In this document: positions 25,601 through 38,017 of the stretch, in pieces
Position numbering within the stretch: the first letter of the stretch is position 1
Layout of the letters: the number at the start of each line of letters is the position of its first letter
From: Daphnia carinata
Taxonomy: Eukaryota; Arthropoda; Branchiopoda; Diplostraca; Daphniidae
NCBI RefSeq assembly: GCF_022539665.2
Contig: NC_081331.1
Span: 1,646,501 to 1,710,500 of the forward strand
DNA: 64,000 bases
Direction of reading: 5' to 3'
Program-made: the position numbers and the translations under genes
Notes under the pieces: model-generated
The model's database searches: none
What the model was told of the DNA's origin: nothing
The model's input: the letters and a program-made list of their open reading frames with translations, nothing else

Positions 25601-28474
25601 AGCAACTACGAGATTTCGCTGCATCCGACCTAATGCGCGTCAACTTTACGGCCTACTCTATTCTGGTATGATTGTTGTTTGAAAAAAAATGACATTGAAT
25701 GATGGGACGGTGAATGAATCTTAATGTCGCCTGCGGTTTACAGCTGGAACAGAATATAACATCGGTCAACCTCCAGGAAATGGCAGCCATTCTGAATAGC
25801 ACTGCCGTTCAAGTGCAGCAATTCGAACCGAATGTAAGTCACAGTCAAGTAAAAAAAACCGTTCCCCAAAGCGACGACACGTAACTTATTACTTTATTAG
25901 GCCGCCAATACGCTATGGGACAATGCCATCTTCTTGTCGCGGCTACAAAAGTCTGAATTGATTCCAATGAAAGAAGCGGCCCAGCGACTGCGCAAGGCCG
26001 CCGCCAATTTGGAGGAACGCGTCCGTTTCAATCAATCTAGCCTGTCGGATGCCATTGAAATGCTAATTGGCCAGGCTGAATCCGCTCAACTTTTCCTGGA
26101 AAATAAGGGACCCGAGCAATTGTCCAAGGTAATAAAAAGAAAAAAAAAAATGATAAAAAAGAATCTTGTGAGTGTGTGTGTGAACGGCAGAGTTCATGGA
26201 TCCGAGATAAATTGATGTATCGATCCGGTGCATCCTTTTTCATTTTTGAAATTTTTTTGTTGGTAACTCGAGAAATATTGATTGATTTATTTTTCACAGT
26301 TGGCTGTTGAATTTGCCAAGGAGTGTGAGCGGCTCATCGACAAGTATGTCCAACGCGTTACCGACCACGTCCTCTTTAAAGTCGGTAAATGCTGGCCCCT
26401 CTCTCAAGCCTATAATACGACATCAGCCGTGGTCTGCCAACATATCTTCTGGCCTTTTGTAAGTTCACTGCTTTACCCGCCTCTTTTAAGATTTTAACTT
26501 TGCTTTTTTTTTTTTTTTTTTTTTTACTTTAAAACAAAAAGTGAGTGCTTTGTTCATTCTTTTGCTTTCTTATAATCCTATTGATTTTTTTTTCCACTTA
26601 CTGATTTGGTTTCAAAAATCGGTAGTGTGCTTTTATTCCGCTCTCTTTCGAGAGTGATGAATGGGATGGGGAATAGACGGCCCCTCTTGAAAACTGCTGG
26701 ACTTGTATTTTATTGTGTTTTTTCTTTACATTTTTTTTTTTCTCTATTGTTTTTTATTATTATTATTCCAAAAGCAAAGTTGTGTTTGTGTTTGTTTTTT
26801 TCTAGTCTAGTGAATCATTGCTGATCGATTGTTGTTTGACTTTTAGAATGGATTCTGGGCCAGCGTTGGATGGTGCACCCTTTTGTTTCTACCATGCGTC
26901 GTTTTGGCTATGGTGCTGGCCTCTCTCTACCGGAAGACGGATCCCTATCCGGGCTCGATCGTCGAGAGGTAAGAGCGTGTTAATGGGAAAAAAATGCTTC
27001 TATGGTAAAGGCCTCTCACTCTCTCCGTCCTCCTCCCTCCCCCCAAAAAAAGAAGAAAGGAGATTCTTCCTCTTCTTTTATGATTTTACGATTATTTAAG
27101 ACCATTTCCTGCTGGATATCTTTTATTGGACGATGCATATCAAAGATAAAAGAAACATCCCTGTTGAAGAAAATACTTTCGTCATTCGGTTGAATTGGTG
27201 CCAAAGAACTGCTCTATATATTGTAGCACGAAATTTTTTATCTCTCTCTCTCTCTCTCTCTCTCTTTTTTATTATTGGATTTTCTTTCGTCGGGTATATT
27301 CTCGTTAGTAGTTTTCTTTGGGATTCATTCGTTCTTCGCCCCTATTTTAAAAATATGGTGATGGCAAGCAATAATTTCGATTATTTTATTATCTTCTTTT
27401 CAATGGTGGTGGTCTGGCTATTTTGCTTGTCTCTCTTTTGAAGTGAAAAAAGAAACATTGAACGATGGTTTCTTTTTTTTTTTTTTTTTTTTTTTATAAA
27501 TCTTTTCTGGTTTTTTTTTTTTTTTTTTCTCGCTACGTTTTTTTTATATATATACATATACCATTCCGGAAATCAACCAAAAACACTTTTCCTTCCTTCA
27601 GAGAGTACTTGTATGATGCTTATGCCGACCGGGACAACATTCCATTGGCCTTAAACAAGTAAGACTTGATGGCTGTCTTCTTCTCTTTTGTTTTATTTCT
27701 CTTCTTTGTTTTGATTAAATTAACTTTACTGCATGTTGAAGGCTGAATAGTAGAACATTTCTGCACGTACTGTGTAAGTGTGTGTATGTCTGAATATATG
27801 TCTTTCTTTCCTTCTTGTTTCTTTTCCCTCCTATCAGATAAAAGTCTCGTCTCTCCTCTTTTTTTTTTTATGTTCCCCCTTCTCAATCTAATTCCAAACA
27901 CTCTATTTAATAATACGGATTCAGTTTAAATTTTTATTTCAAAAAATTCCATTTCATTTAACAGTCGCGATCGTAGGGGAATGCCGTCGTCGGGTAACAA
28001 CCGGTCGGGCCACGCTTACGGCCACGTCTACGGAGGAGCGTACGAAGATGATTACAGCATCTCGCAGCATCAGGCACGAACGGGTAGTAGCAATCGAAGT
28101 GGCTTGATTGCTACTTCAGTTTCGACGAGCGGAGGAGTGGCGGCCGGTGCTTCGACGGCCGTTGTGGCTCCGTCGGAGCGGAATGGAAAAGCACCGGGAC
28201 GATTCCAAGATCCAGCTCCAAGAGCTTGGGGTGATGGAAGTGGCCCACGTTATGTAGCTTCTCCGACGCATGCAGCTGCAGCTGCTGCAACATCACCGTC
28301 CGCAGGAACTCCGAGTGTAGGCGGTACACCGTCCGCTCCATCCGCCGACTACGAGAGACCTCCACCATATTACTATCCAGGACCTGCGTAAGTATTGTCA
28401 AGAACTGCTGTTACTCGCCTTCCGAGTTGATGGATTCTGAATGATTCTCGTCTTTTGATTTCAGCGATAAGTGA
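19648..28474 (+). CDS. Prominin-like pentaspan membrane glycoprotein (CD133 family)
   Basis: Nineteen coding exons: 19648-20008, 21484-21651, 22344-22443, 22601-22721, 22817-22883, 23219-23379, 23500-23628, 24100-24265, 24513-24645, 24816-24968, 25077-25313, 25431-25665, 25744-25833, 25901-26128, 26300-26458, 26847-26968, 27602-27658, 27965-28387 and 28465-28474; 1039 residues. Features in order: signal peptide 1-26; a first membrane segment (about 145-170) followed by a CCCRC cysteine cluster; a second at about 195-220; a large extracellular helical loop with N-glycosylation sites; membrane segments three (about 472-495, ending CGCCG) and four (about 521-547); a second large loop; segment five (about 839-862). 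A long cytoplasmic tail (about 175 residues) rich in Ser, Ala and Gly follows, with a PPPY motif near the end. This is the prominin architecture. Prominins organise cholesterol-rich plasma-membrane protrusions; in flies they shape photoreceptor membranes. An in-frame extension upstream of 19648 is not used because the splice acceptor falls inside it. Confidence 0.92.
27241..27266. repeat. TC dinucleotide microsatellite in a prominin intron
   Basis: About 13 uninterrupted TC units lie in the intron after exon 16 of the coding series (26969-27601). That intron also holds T runs near 27471-27530. Confidence 0.85.
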
Positions 28475-29787
28475 AGCTCTGATGATCTCGTCCTCGATTC
28501 CATCAACGTCCCGAATGACGTCTCCGTTTCTCCACTTCCATTTCGAGTTGTTGTGTTTTTCTTTTTTTTGCTTCGTCGCCGGATTGATGACAAAGGAGAA
28601 ACGGAAGTACTGATTGTTTTCTTCTTGGTTTTTTTTTTATTATTTTGGCGTTCGTTGTGGCGCTGCATCCAGTGCGCGCGCACCGGGTGTCTAAGTATGT
28701 GTGTATACAATCCTCGGAGGAACGATCGCGTGTGTGAGTGAGTGTAAGAAAGAACGTGTTGTACATTATTCATGAGTTTTAGAGTTTCATCTCTCATCTC
28801 ATCTCTTCGACAAAAAAAAAGTCGCAACTTACACATGGATGCACTCCTCACCCTCAAAACTTCCTCCCCCCATCCCTCGTTTTATGTGATTTTGCTTGGC
28901 AATTTGTCTCTTTAAACGTGTGATGACATGTGCATTTGCTCCTACTTTATATATAACAGGATATAAAGGCGTGTTTGAGCATTCGAAACACGTATTTCTC
29001 TCCCTTCTCCCTTTTTTCTGGTTAAACTTTTTTTTTTTCGGTTTTCAGCCATTGTTTCCACTTCTTTCTTCATCGTGAGACCAAAGCCAAGACTTTCCTC
29101 TAGTTCTTTCGCTCTCTCGTGGTTCGGTACTTTGATGGACACTGAGGAGTCTTCGTTGTTGTTGTTGTTGATGAAATCTCCACCTCCTTTATATATATAT
29201 GATTCAATCAATACTTTTTCTCCTTTCAAACAAAACAAAGAAAGAAAAGAACAGGAGTTAAATCATCTTTTTTATGCTCGAAGTAAGCGAATCGCATGTT
29301 TTATTTTATTTTTTTCTCCCCTCACAAAATAAATTTTGAAAAAGCCATTCATTATTGAGGGGAAAGAAGACTAAATTTTTGATCGTTTGTTACATACATG
29401 TCCTGTTCCATTTTCTTCGTCTATGCCGTCATTCACTTACATTTTGTATTATGTATAACAACAAACAACTGCTGGCACTCTTTGGAGAATTTTCCATCTC
29501 TTGTCACAGATGGATGGAGATTGCGAATTCTCGGGATTAATTTTTTAAAAAGTAGCGTACTGTTTCACCCATGATTTTTTCTTTTCTCTTTTTATTTTGA
29601 ATCCTTTGTAATGTAACATGACCCACGCCGGAATCTCGTTCGTTTGGGAAGAGAACAATTTCGCTCTTTGATGTCTTTATACCCCGCTGCTCACCTTGAA
29701 TGGTGTCGTCTACTTAGTTGAAAAACAAAGAAATACATCCATTTCAAAGTCTTTTTTCATACCTCGACAGCGTGTATTTAATTTTTT
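28475..29787. other. Prominin 3' UTR and convergent spacer
   Basis: No coding exon is seen. An AATAAA hexamer at 29328-29333 is a candidate polyadenylation signal for prominin, which would give a 3' UTR of about 0.85 kb. A GTT microsatellite lies near 29154-29170. The right end is the 3' flank of the minus-strand B9D1 gene. A minus-strand open frame across 28411-28857 is antisense to low-complexity UTR and shows no domain. Confidence 0.5.
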
Positions 29788-30561
29788 TTAAAAGGCTGCT
29801 AAAGTGGTCAGTTGGTCAGGCCGACTTAATGACGAATCATAGCCCAGACTTTGGAAGTCTTTGAATGTCGTGTGGAATTCGACAGTGACGTAACCTAACG
29901 TTTCCATTCGGAGAACTAGAAATACAAAAAGAAAGCATCTATAAATAACTTGAATAAAAAATAAACATCTCGGGAAGAGCTGACCATCACGGCCTTCATT
30001 GAGAGCTATGGTTTTGGGATCAATCAATTCTGGTCGACGTCCGGTAAACCAGCTGGTCCATTTGTGCAGAAGAGACTGTGACTGTGGGCGATAGATAGGC
30101 AACGTTCTCGTGAAATGTCCAGCACAGATGGGTAAAATCGTTGAACCGTAGCCGTATGCGACGTCGGCGTTGCCCAGCTCGTCCGGACCATAAACACTGA
30201 GTACCAGTCTAGGCCATCCGTAGGGATTCGTGCTCTTCCACGATGATTGTAAAGGAAAATTCCACACCAATTCTCGGCTTCCGGATGGCTTCTGAGTGGC
30301 TAGCTGACTTAACCCCTCCTCAATACCCTACACGTCGTAAGTTGGAGTCATTCCGTTATAAATTCCAAAAGTTGCTATAGGGTATATACTTACATGGCAG
30401 AAGATCCAGTCGGCTCCGTGATGATAACAAGTTTTGACGTACAGTTGGGGATTGAGCGGGAATTCGCCATGTCGGATTTGACCCTGGACGGTATAGAAAA
30501 AGCTGGTGGCTATCAGTGGAGTAGATGCGACAGGTCCATTTGAAGTCGCAGTTGACGTCAT
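29788..30561 (-). CDS. B9d1: B9 domain-containing protein 1
   Basis: Three minus-strand exons: 30561-30394, 30327-29985 and 29915-29788; 212 residues, close to the human length of 204. The B9 (C2-like) domain fills the protein: FFYTVQGQI, a GIEEGLSQL turn, then LVWNFPLQSSWKSTNPYGWP, VLSVYGPDELGN, WTSWFTGRRPE, and a tail with GYVTVEF and FQSLGYD. Each matches the human B9D1 signature in order. B9D1 works with B9D2 and MKS1 in the MKS module of the ciliary transition zone, gating entry of membrane proteins into cilia. In arthropods it should matter in sensory neurons and sperm. Its 3' end faces prominin and its promoter lies toward the ZIP7 3' end. Confidence 0.93.
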
Positions 30562-31248
30562 TTTTTACACCGAAGTATGCTTGAAATAGAAGAATATACG
30601 CCACAGTATGATGGTTTGCTTTTTGTTTTGACTTGGCATAAGTCAGTTACCATGGTTACATACGGAAAGCGCGCCACCCATATGGCTCATGAAGTAAATC
30701 CATGGGGGTTATTATTCAAAATAAAATTTCGGAAATTTTGTAGGTTTGCATGAAATGATTTTACGATTGAAGAAACGCGAAAATGAAAGCAGTGCATACA
30801 TATGTCGGCGCTAGTCAAAGAAGATTACCAAATCCGTTATCAGTAACCTCGGGAAAAAAACAATGCAAAACATTGTTCTTTTCATATGGTTTCTAGAGTC
30901 AAAATATCATTCTTCACTGATAAAATATGGCTTCAATCAATGAAGAGCCTTTGAATAAACTTAACAATGTAGGCCTATAACCGTTTTTTTTTCGATAATG
31001 AAGAAGCTTAGTTACCTGCTTGTTCAACTGAACAAAGTGCAAAGAAATGCACAGGCTACCCAAAAATAACTTTAAATATTTTTAATGTGTTAAATTTTAT
31101 TTCAATTTCATACCTTTATTCAGTTTCTTGCAACACATACGAACAAGCACAAGGCGTAATGTAGGCCAGAATGGTATTCGGATTAATAGAAGTAAAAGTA
31201 AAACCATTCTAGCCTTGCCAGAAGGAAACAACTTGCATCCAAAACTTT
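30562..31248. other. Spacer between B9D1 promoter and ZIP7 3' end
   Basis: It holds the upstream region of B9D1 and the 3' UTR of ZIP7, both on the minus strand. I see no further coding exon. Confidence 0.6.
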
Positions 31249-32664
31249 TCACTCGTACTCGGCGATCAAAACCATCATGTAGACACCAGCAAGCAAGGCA
31301 GCGATTTCCATTATAGTCTGAGAGAACTTGCTGTTTTCTAAAAGTTCAGGAATGACTGAAACGGTTGCGATGTAAATGAATCCACCGGCTGTGAACGGAA
31401 GGATCCAGGCGGTTGCGGCAGCTCCAATTCCCTCTGCAAACAGCGAAACAGCACATCCCGTAAGCGCTCCCACCGCTGTGATGAGCTGCAAAAAGATGGC
31501 CTGTTGAATAAGAGAAAGAGAGCCATTAGCTTCATGTAACAAAATGCAATTTTGTATAAGAATTACCTTTTTACGATCACAGCCTGACTGAATCAGGATG
31601 GCGAAATCCCCGATTTCGTGAGGGACTTCGTGCAACAAAACAGTGACCGTTGTAACGATTCCTGTCGTACGTCCAGCCAAAAATGAAGCTCCAATAGCTA
31701 AGCCATCGGTGAAATTATGAGTAAAATCGGCAGCCAAATTCAGATATCCAGCTACCTTGATATCTCCTTAAAACAGAAAATTGGAGATGAAATTCACACA
31801 ACATAAAAACAGGTGAAAACTTTTACCAGAAGGTTTCGCAGATTCCTTAGCAGCCTTCTCCTTTTTCTCTTTGGTTTTTCCTTCTTTTGGGCTTGTCTCA
31901 GCTTTAGGCTTTGTATCTTTCTTAGGTTCACTATGACTGTGACTGTGACTATGACCATGACCACCTTTAACGATTCTAACAAATTTCTCAACAGCTAGGA
32001 AAGCAATGATACCACTCAAGACCCAGAGGCCAACAGTCATATCATGTCCATGAGAATGACCATCTCCATGAGAATGCCCATGTGAGTGGGAATGATGTTC
32101 AGCATCCCCAGAATGAGCCATCAAAGCGTGTGGAATTAAATGTAAGAATGCATCACCGAGAAGTCCACCAGAGGCAAAGCTAAGCAAAACTTTGAGCAGA
32201 GGTTGGCGTTCAGGGCTGCTGTCAATAGGGATTAAAAAAAGCACAATAAATGGTGCTATGCTGATGAGAAGAGTTGAACCAATAGCTTCTGTCCACAAGA
32301 CCATTGTTGTTCTTTTTGGAACTTCAGCACGCTGTGTCTCTTCATGAGTGTGTTCATGATCATGACTGTGTCCATGATGATCATGTGAATGTCCATGGTG
32401 ATGAAGATTTTCCTTTTCGTCTAGTTTTTTCGCTGGTGGAGGAGGCGGTTTTGGAATATTGGCTTCTTTAGAATATTTGAATGATGGCCGCTCTTCGATA
32501 TGATCGTGCGAATGTCCGTGATGACCATGTGCGTGTCCATGATGATCGTGTGAATGTCCATGGTCATTGTGAGAGTGAGTATGGCAAAACTGTGGAAGGG
32601 ATAAAAAGATTCCTACTAACAGAACAGCACTGAATAATCGAATGACAAACCGGCGGGTAAGCAT
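31249..32664 (-). CDS. Slc39a7: Zinc transporter ZIP7 (SLC39A7, Catsup homologue)
   Basis: Three minus-strand exons: 32664-31827, 31766-31567 and 31500-31249; 429 residues (human 469). The N-terminus is a hydrophobic signal or anchor followed by two His-rich luminal segments built from GHSHDHHG-type repeats. A variable His/Lys-rich loop ([12 protein letters not shown], then Lys/Glu-rich) lies between membrane segments 3 and 4. The ZIP hallmark helices follow: [13 protein letters not shown] and [15 protein letters not shown], carrying the HNxxD and HExPHE metal ligands. The protein ends [20 protein letters not shown] and a final helix. ZIP7 releases zinc from the ER and Golgi to the cytosol; the fly homologue Catsup also affects catecholamine synthesis and Notch trafficking. 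The chosen Met (MLTRRF) is the first ATG in frame; the open frame upstream has none. Confidence 0.95.
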
Positions 32665-34833
32665 TTTGAGTTTTGACAGCTCGAATGCAACGCACACCCG
32701 AGTCTGACGTGTAAAAACAGCTGTGAACTGAATCTCAACTTTCAGTGATGCCAAACTTTTCAACAAAAATTTAAAGAATTATCGTTGAAGACGAATTATA
32801 AAAAAACTGGCTGTTTTACGAAAATTTAATATTATTTAGTATTCAAAATTTTATTTTAAGCAATCACAGGATAAATTTTAATTTAAAGCTCTAAAAAATA
32901 ATTTCACCAGCGTTGCTGATCTGAACAAAAACCCGCTTTTATTTTTTGGAAATTTTTCAATGATTTACTTGAATAAAAACTTGTTTCCGACTGATTTTCA
33001 TGCCTCAATTATCTTTAATAATACAAAATTACCAATCATGACATAATATTAGAGAAAATATATACATAAATCATGAATTTTTCAGTTGTGCACTCCAGCA
33101 GACGATAGGCGGAATCACTGTTTCATGAACACCGCGAAATTTTCGCCGTTGTGTTTAGAAAAGTAGTGTAGGCTTGGAAAACATCAAGCATTGTAGTGAG
33201 TTTCATAATTTTATCCAGTTGGTTTTTACCCACCGTAAATAAAAAAATAAAAAAGAATTAGTTTTAAAAAAAACGGATTTCAGTTTAAAATCATCCAAGT
33301 TCGATGAATTTTTAATAAGTTATCATTTTGTGTCAAACTACGAGCTCGAGTTGTGCGGTCGTGATTGATTATTACCCTACATACCCAAAATAAAACTAGC
33401 GTATTTCTTCCTGGGTCTAGTGACGAAAAACCTAGTAACTTTCTATTCTGTAACCAAAGTGTAACAGGAGAAAAACCTTTAGGTTTGTTCGTATGCCATC
33501 GTACAGTGAACCCAATGTACCAAGGACGAAAACGTTTTTCGACTCCATGGCGACTATCAATCATAAAAATGCGTTGTGAAAGTTCGTCGTATAAATTTAT
33601 ATGCGGAATCATCAACGATTTGTTGATTAATTCTCAAAATATTCATTTTTACAAAGTGTATTAACAGTAAAATCATTTTGGACTAATATGGATTGTCAAG
33701 TCTTCTAATCTCTATGAAAATAGGCATTATTTACACTTAGAGGATGCACATCGTGTTAACTAGGCATCGTTTTTCGTTCCTAATAAGGACAAAAGGAAAA
33801 AGAAAACGAAAATGTATGGGTAGAACAGAAGCTATAACATTAAAGCACTGGTGCTTCCCGACAGACTAATCCAAATTGTTCCTCGGTTGCGGGGTTGTGA
33901 AGAGAAAGTAGAACACCATGAGAACCGGCATGAAATCGTGAATTGAGCGGAACACATCGTCTGTGAGGGGAAAAAAGAAAGGCTATGAAATTCGATGTCC
34001 TATTTCTTCTTCCTCTGTGCTCTTCAACATTCACACTGCAACGTGCCAGCGAGGAATTAACAGGTCTTTCGTTCGACGTCCACCAGTTTCTATTCACTGT
34101 AATTCTCTGCAAAATCCGTAAGCCAATTTTTTTAATGAATTGTTTATTCACAGCCAACTAGACTACCATAGACTATTTTTTTTTAAATAGCTCTGGCATT
34201 TTCCTAAAACTAAAATTTTTCGTAAATCAAATTAAATGAACGCACAACAAGAAGAAAATATTTGAGCAAAACTCCGATTTCTAGGATTCTAGTACGCGCC
34301 CTAAATTCGTACAAAACCGATTTATACTGAACTAGTAGAAAGAGAAAAAAATACTTTTACGATCAAATCGTAGAATTATCTGTTTCATATCCAAATTTAA
34401 AAATAGAACATACTATTCCAAATCTGATCAAGATTATTTATATGCGAACTTTTATTGTATTGAACTTGAAGGCTCTCACTCCCTCTATGTCGTCTGAAGT
34501 TATGAGCACTTGTTGGCGTTGTTATTATCTGTGTCGATAAATAGTCATTAAACACTATACTTGCGATAGGAATTTGCACCCTGGCTCGTAGAGTTGATGA
34601 GAAGTGTTTCTTTGGAAGAGAAAGCCAGCGTTGTAGGCGAAACTGTAAATGACCAGAGAGCACTAGAAATATTGGGCTTTCGACCGTTTCCTATGTGTGT
34701 CAATGAACTCAAATTTTTTTTGTTTTATTAGGGTAATACGAAGTACGTAGAAAGTGGCTTAGCTACCTGACTGAATTCTGTGTTTTATAACGAACAAAAT
34801 AATCATAATTTCAAATTATTTTAGGGTTTGGCA
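32665..34833. other. Spacer between ZIP7 and the quinone reductase
   Basis: It contains the ZIP7 promoter at its left edge and the quinone reductase 5' region at its right edge. A TTTTAG acceptor ends just before the quinone reductase start codon, so a non-coding first exon probably lies in this stretch (a GTGAGT donor near 33196 is one candidate). Minus-strand frames at 33280-33615, 33840-34157 and 34397-34663 are not recognisable. The second contains a good splice acceptor (pyrimidine tract then CACAG) near 33961, so an unannotated minus-strand transcript is possible. Confidence 0.45.
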
Positions 34834-36773
34834 ATGAAGGCTATACGAGTGCATACATTTGGAGGACCAGAGGTCTTGAAAGTTGAAACTGATGTTCCAA
34901 TTCCTGTTCATACTGAGAGCCAGGTTGAATATACACTGAGCAAATCTGTAATATACATACAATTTTAAATAATGCTAAAATATGTATTTAGGTACTCATT
35001 CGGGTTGGCTCAGCTGGTGTAAATCCAGTTGACACCTACATTAGGATGGGATTATTTGCTCAGTTGCCAACCTTGCCTTACATTCCAGGCCGTGATGGTG
35101 CCGGGACTATAGAAAAAATTGGTTCTGAAGTTGACAACCTCAAGGTTGGTAACCATGATGATTGTTCCGTCAGACAGTGCCTTGCCAAGGGAATAGAATT
35201 TTGCAAAAACCAGAGGCTACAGAAGAAAATTAAGCCAACCACTGCTTAATTTGTGGTTATCTCTGACTGTTCTTATGCATTATTTTTTAAATAACATTTT
35301 TTTTCTAATTTTTGTTTTATTCCCTATTTTACATTTTTTTTATTCTCTTGGTTTTTGGTTGAATAGGTAGGAGATCGCATTTTCTTTTCCGGAGCCAGCG
35401 GCTCTTACGCTGAATACGTTGCTTGTGAATCGCATTCAGTGTTCCGACTGGCTGATCGCCTCTCCTTCGCCCAAGGGGCCGCTCTAGGTGTCCCTTACTT
35501 CACCGCGTATCGCGCTATATTTATCAAGTATAAAAGCCTGTCTACTTTCACTTTTTCTTTCATATTTTCATGGAAAATAGTGGTTAAATTCTTCTTTTTT
35601 TCTACTCCTTGTTTTGTTTTCCGTTGCAGAGGAAAGGCCAAGGCCGGTGATCGAGTGCTAGTACATGGAGCTAGCGGAGCTGTTGGTTTGGCCGCCTGTC
35701 AAATAGCTAAAGCGCACGGTAATGAGCGACAATAAAGTATCTTGTCTTAGCTCGGAAAAGACCACCTACCATTACCCAAGAAAAGCTTTTCTAAACAAAG
35801 TGGCGTCATTTTCACTAATGCATTCTTCGTGGAAAATGACTTGCGTTAACAGTTTTAAAACTTTTACGTTTTGTAACGTTTACTCTTTTTTTGTCCCATA
35901 TTGTCAGGTATGACAGTTGTTGGAACGGCCGGCACACCCCAGGGGATGGAACTGGTAAAAAACAATGGAGCTCATCTGGTGTACAATCACAGGTATGGAC
36001 ACCACTTAACATTTTCCTCCCTTTCTCGACACTCGAATCAACTCATCTCCTGTCGGAACATACCTATTCACTCCCCAATTTCCGGAATGTGCGCCTCTCC
36101 TCTCTGTCGCTCACCCTTCTTCTCTTTTGTGAGCCAGCTTCTAATTCATCATCATCTTTTGTTTATTCACAGAGAAAAGGGGTATTTGGAACAAGCTGCC
36201 GAAGCGGTGGGCGGTGACGGCTTCGACGTTATTATCGAAAATGCATCAGACATCAATCTAGGTTCGGATTTGACCGTCATCGGTCCAGGTGCCCGTGTTG
36301 TGGTACGTTATCTAGGTCGGAAATCTGTTTACACATTTTATCTGACATCTCGTTTTGGTATTTCTTCATTTTTTTTTTTGGGGGGGGGGGGTTGGGTGAT
36401 GGGGGGATATATAGATTGTGGGCAATCGAGGCAACGTCGAAATCAGCCCTCGCTTCCTGATGACAGAAGAGGCTTCTATCGTCGGATGCGCCCTTTTCAG
36501 ATCGACTCCGGTATGGATAAAGCGAATGAATGATGGGGCTTTCAAAAATATGAAAAAAATGTAAAGAAAAAAGAAATTTTTTGTAAATATCTGAATCGTG
36601 TGCAGGAGGAGTGGCGTCAAACGGCCGCAGCTGTAGTGGCCGGCGTGGAAATGGGTTTCCTAACTCCGTTCATCGACAAAGAATACCCGATGGAGTCCGT
36701 TCAAGAGGCTCATGCCAACGTGCTCAGTCACGAAGGAGGATCTCGTGGCAAACTGGTCTTGACAATGACGTAG
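34834..36773 (+). CDS. Cryz: Zeta-crystallin-type NADPH:quinone oxidoreductase
   Basis: Eight exons: 34834-34923, 34992-35144, 35367-35527, 35630-35718, 35908-35992, 36173-36302, 36415-36510 and 36606-36773; 323 residues (human 329). It is a zinc-independent medium-chain dehydrogenase/reductase. The GroES-like N domain starts [16 protein letters not shown] and carries [11 protein letters not shown] and [10 protein letters not shown]. The Rossmann domain has [15 protein letters not shown] as its NADPH loop, then [17 protein letters not shown], and a C-terminal lobe ending GKLVLTMT. It matches human CRYZ along its whole length. The expected reaction is one-electron reduction of quinones with NADPH; vertebrate CRYZ also binds AU-rich RNA. 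Start: the first Met of the conserved block, just after a splice acceptor. Confidence 0.94.
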
Positions 36774-38017
36774 ATGTCCTTTGCGAATGAAGAAGTAGAA
36801 AATTTTGTTTTCCTAAGCATGTTTACGTTTTTTGTTTCCTTTTTTCCTAAAAATTTTTCCGTCTTGAATGAACGCAGCCTTCAGATACATTGCCACTGTT
36901 TCTCGTCTCTTTTTACCTTTTTCTCAAATACTAGGTGTAATGGATCCGTCCCTTTTTTCTTTCAAAATTTTTACTTCTCTCTGTCTCTCTGAAAATGTAT
37001 GATTCAGTCATGTGTGTGTACGTCTGAAGGCTTTGCTAAAGGAATGTTGCAACCAAAGGAATTCACTACCGTGAATCGTGCAAGTCTTTTTTCTGTCTCC
37101 CCCCCCGCCTCATCCCATATAAAGGATAGAAATATATTTCCCTCCCTATATAGAGTTTAACGAATCGATTTATAAAGTAGTCAGATGAAGTTTGTTGACG
37201 TTACTTTCGATCCAAGTCCATTGTCCACAAAAAGAGATTTTTCCTCCGAGTGTCGACTTAGACATTTGAATGAGACTTTAGCGTCTTGCGGTTTCATGCA
37301 CCGATGGAGATGATAATGTCACGTGACATAAAAAGAAAAAAAGAATGCACTCACGAATGTTATACGCAACAAAAAAAAAAGGAAAATTTGCCAGGTGTTC
37401 ACACGGACGTTTTTATACTTATGGCGTGAGCTCGCTGTGAAAACATCGTGAAAAACGGCTTTTTTCTTTCCTTTTCTTCTTCAGTAGAGACGAATACATT
37501 AGTACAATTGTTACGCAATATCGGAGGAAGACTGGAAAAATGGCACGAAGTAGTCATTTATGTGTGGGAAAGGAGAAAAAAAAAATAAAGAGTTTCAAAT
37601 CCAATCGGGGGAGGAGCCCCCCATCCAAGATGTTGGTGGCCCGCGGGTAGGAACTTGGAACATAGAAATACGTGAGCAGCACAGCAGCGGTTTGTGACTC
37701 GACTGAGGGGGGAGGCAGCGCAGTCGACTCGAAGGGACAACGTTAAGCGGATCGCTCGTCGCCCCTTCCAAGTCTTCTACTGGGCCGACTAGAGGGCGGT
37801 TCAGTTGCTCTCCGACTCTCCGCTCCGACAGGTCCAGAGACGAGAAAGAAAAAGATCGGCTTTTGACCAAGCACCGGCTTTCGTTGGGTTCTGTGTTTTG
37901 GTTTTGGTTTTGCATCGTGAGGGGTTCAGTAGTGCGCGAATTATTTTTTCGCGAGGAAGATCATTCCTCTAGTCTGGTTCTCCTCTCTCCGCGCACATCG
38001 ATCGTGTCGGAGTAAGG
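36774..38017. other. Quinone reductase 3' UTR and laminin gamma promoter region
   Basis: No coding exon is seen. The laminin promoter and 5' UTR occupy the right end: a TCAGT initiator-like pentamer lies at 37926-37930, 88 bases before the start codon, in a CT- and CpG-richer context. A minus-strand frame at 37595-37915 crosses this promoter and has no recognisable domain. Confidence 0.5.

Noticed and set aside
28411-28857. 148-codon minus-strand frame over the prominin 3' end
   Set aside because: Antisense to the last prominin exons and low-complexity UTR; basic, repetitive and unrecognisable.
32665-32766. N-terminal extension of ZIP7
   Set aside because: The frame is open but has no ATG before MLTRRF, which begins a good leader sequence.
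35891-36533. Long single open frame across the quinone reductase introns
   Set aside because: It reads through two GT-AG introns; the spliced frame matches the family and the unspliced one does not.
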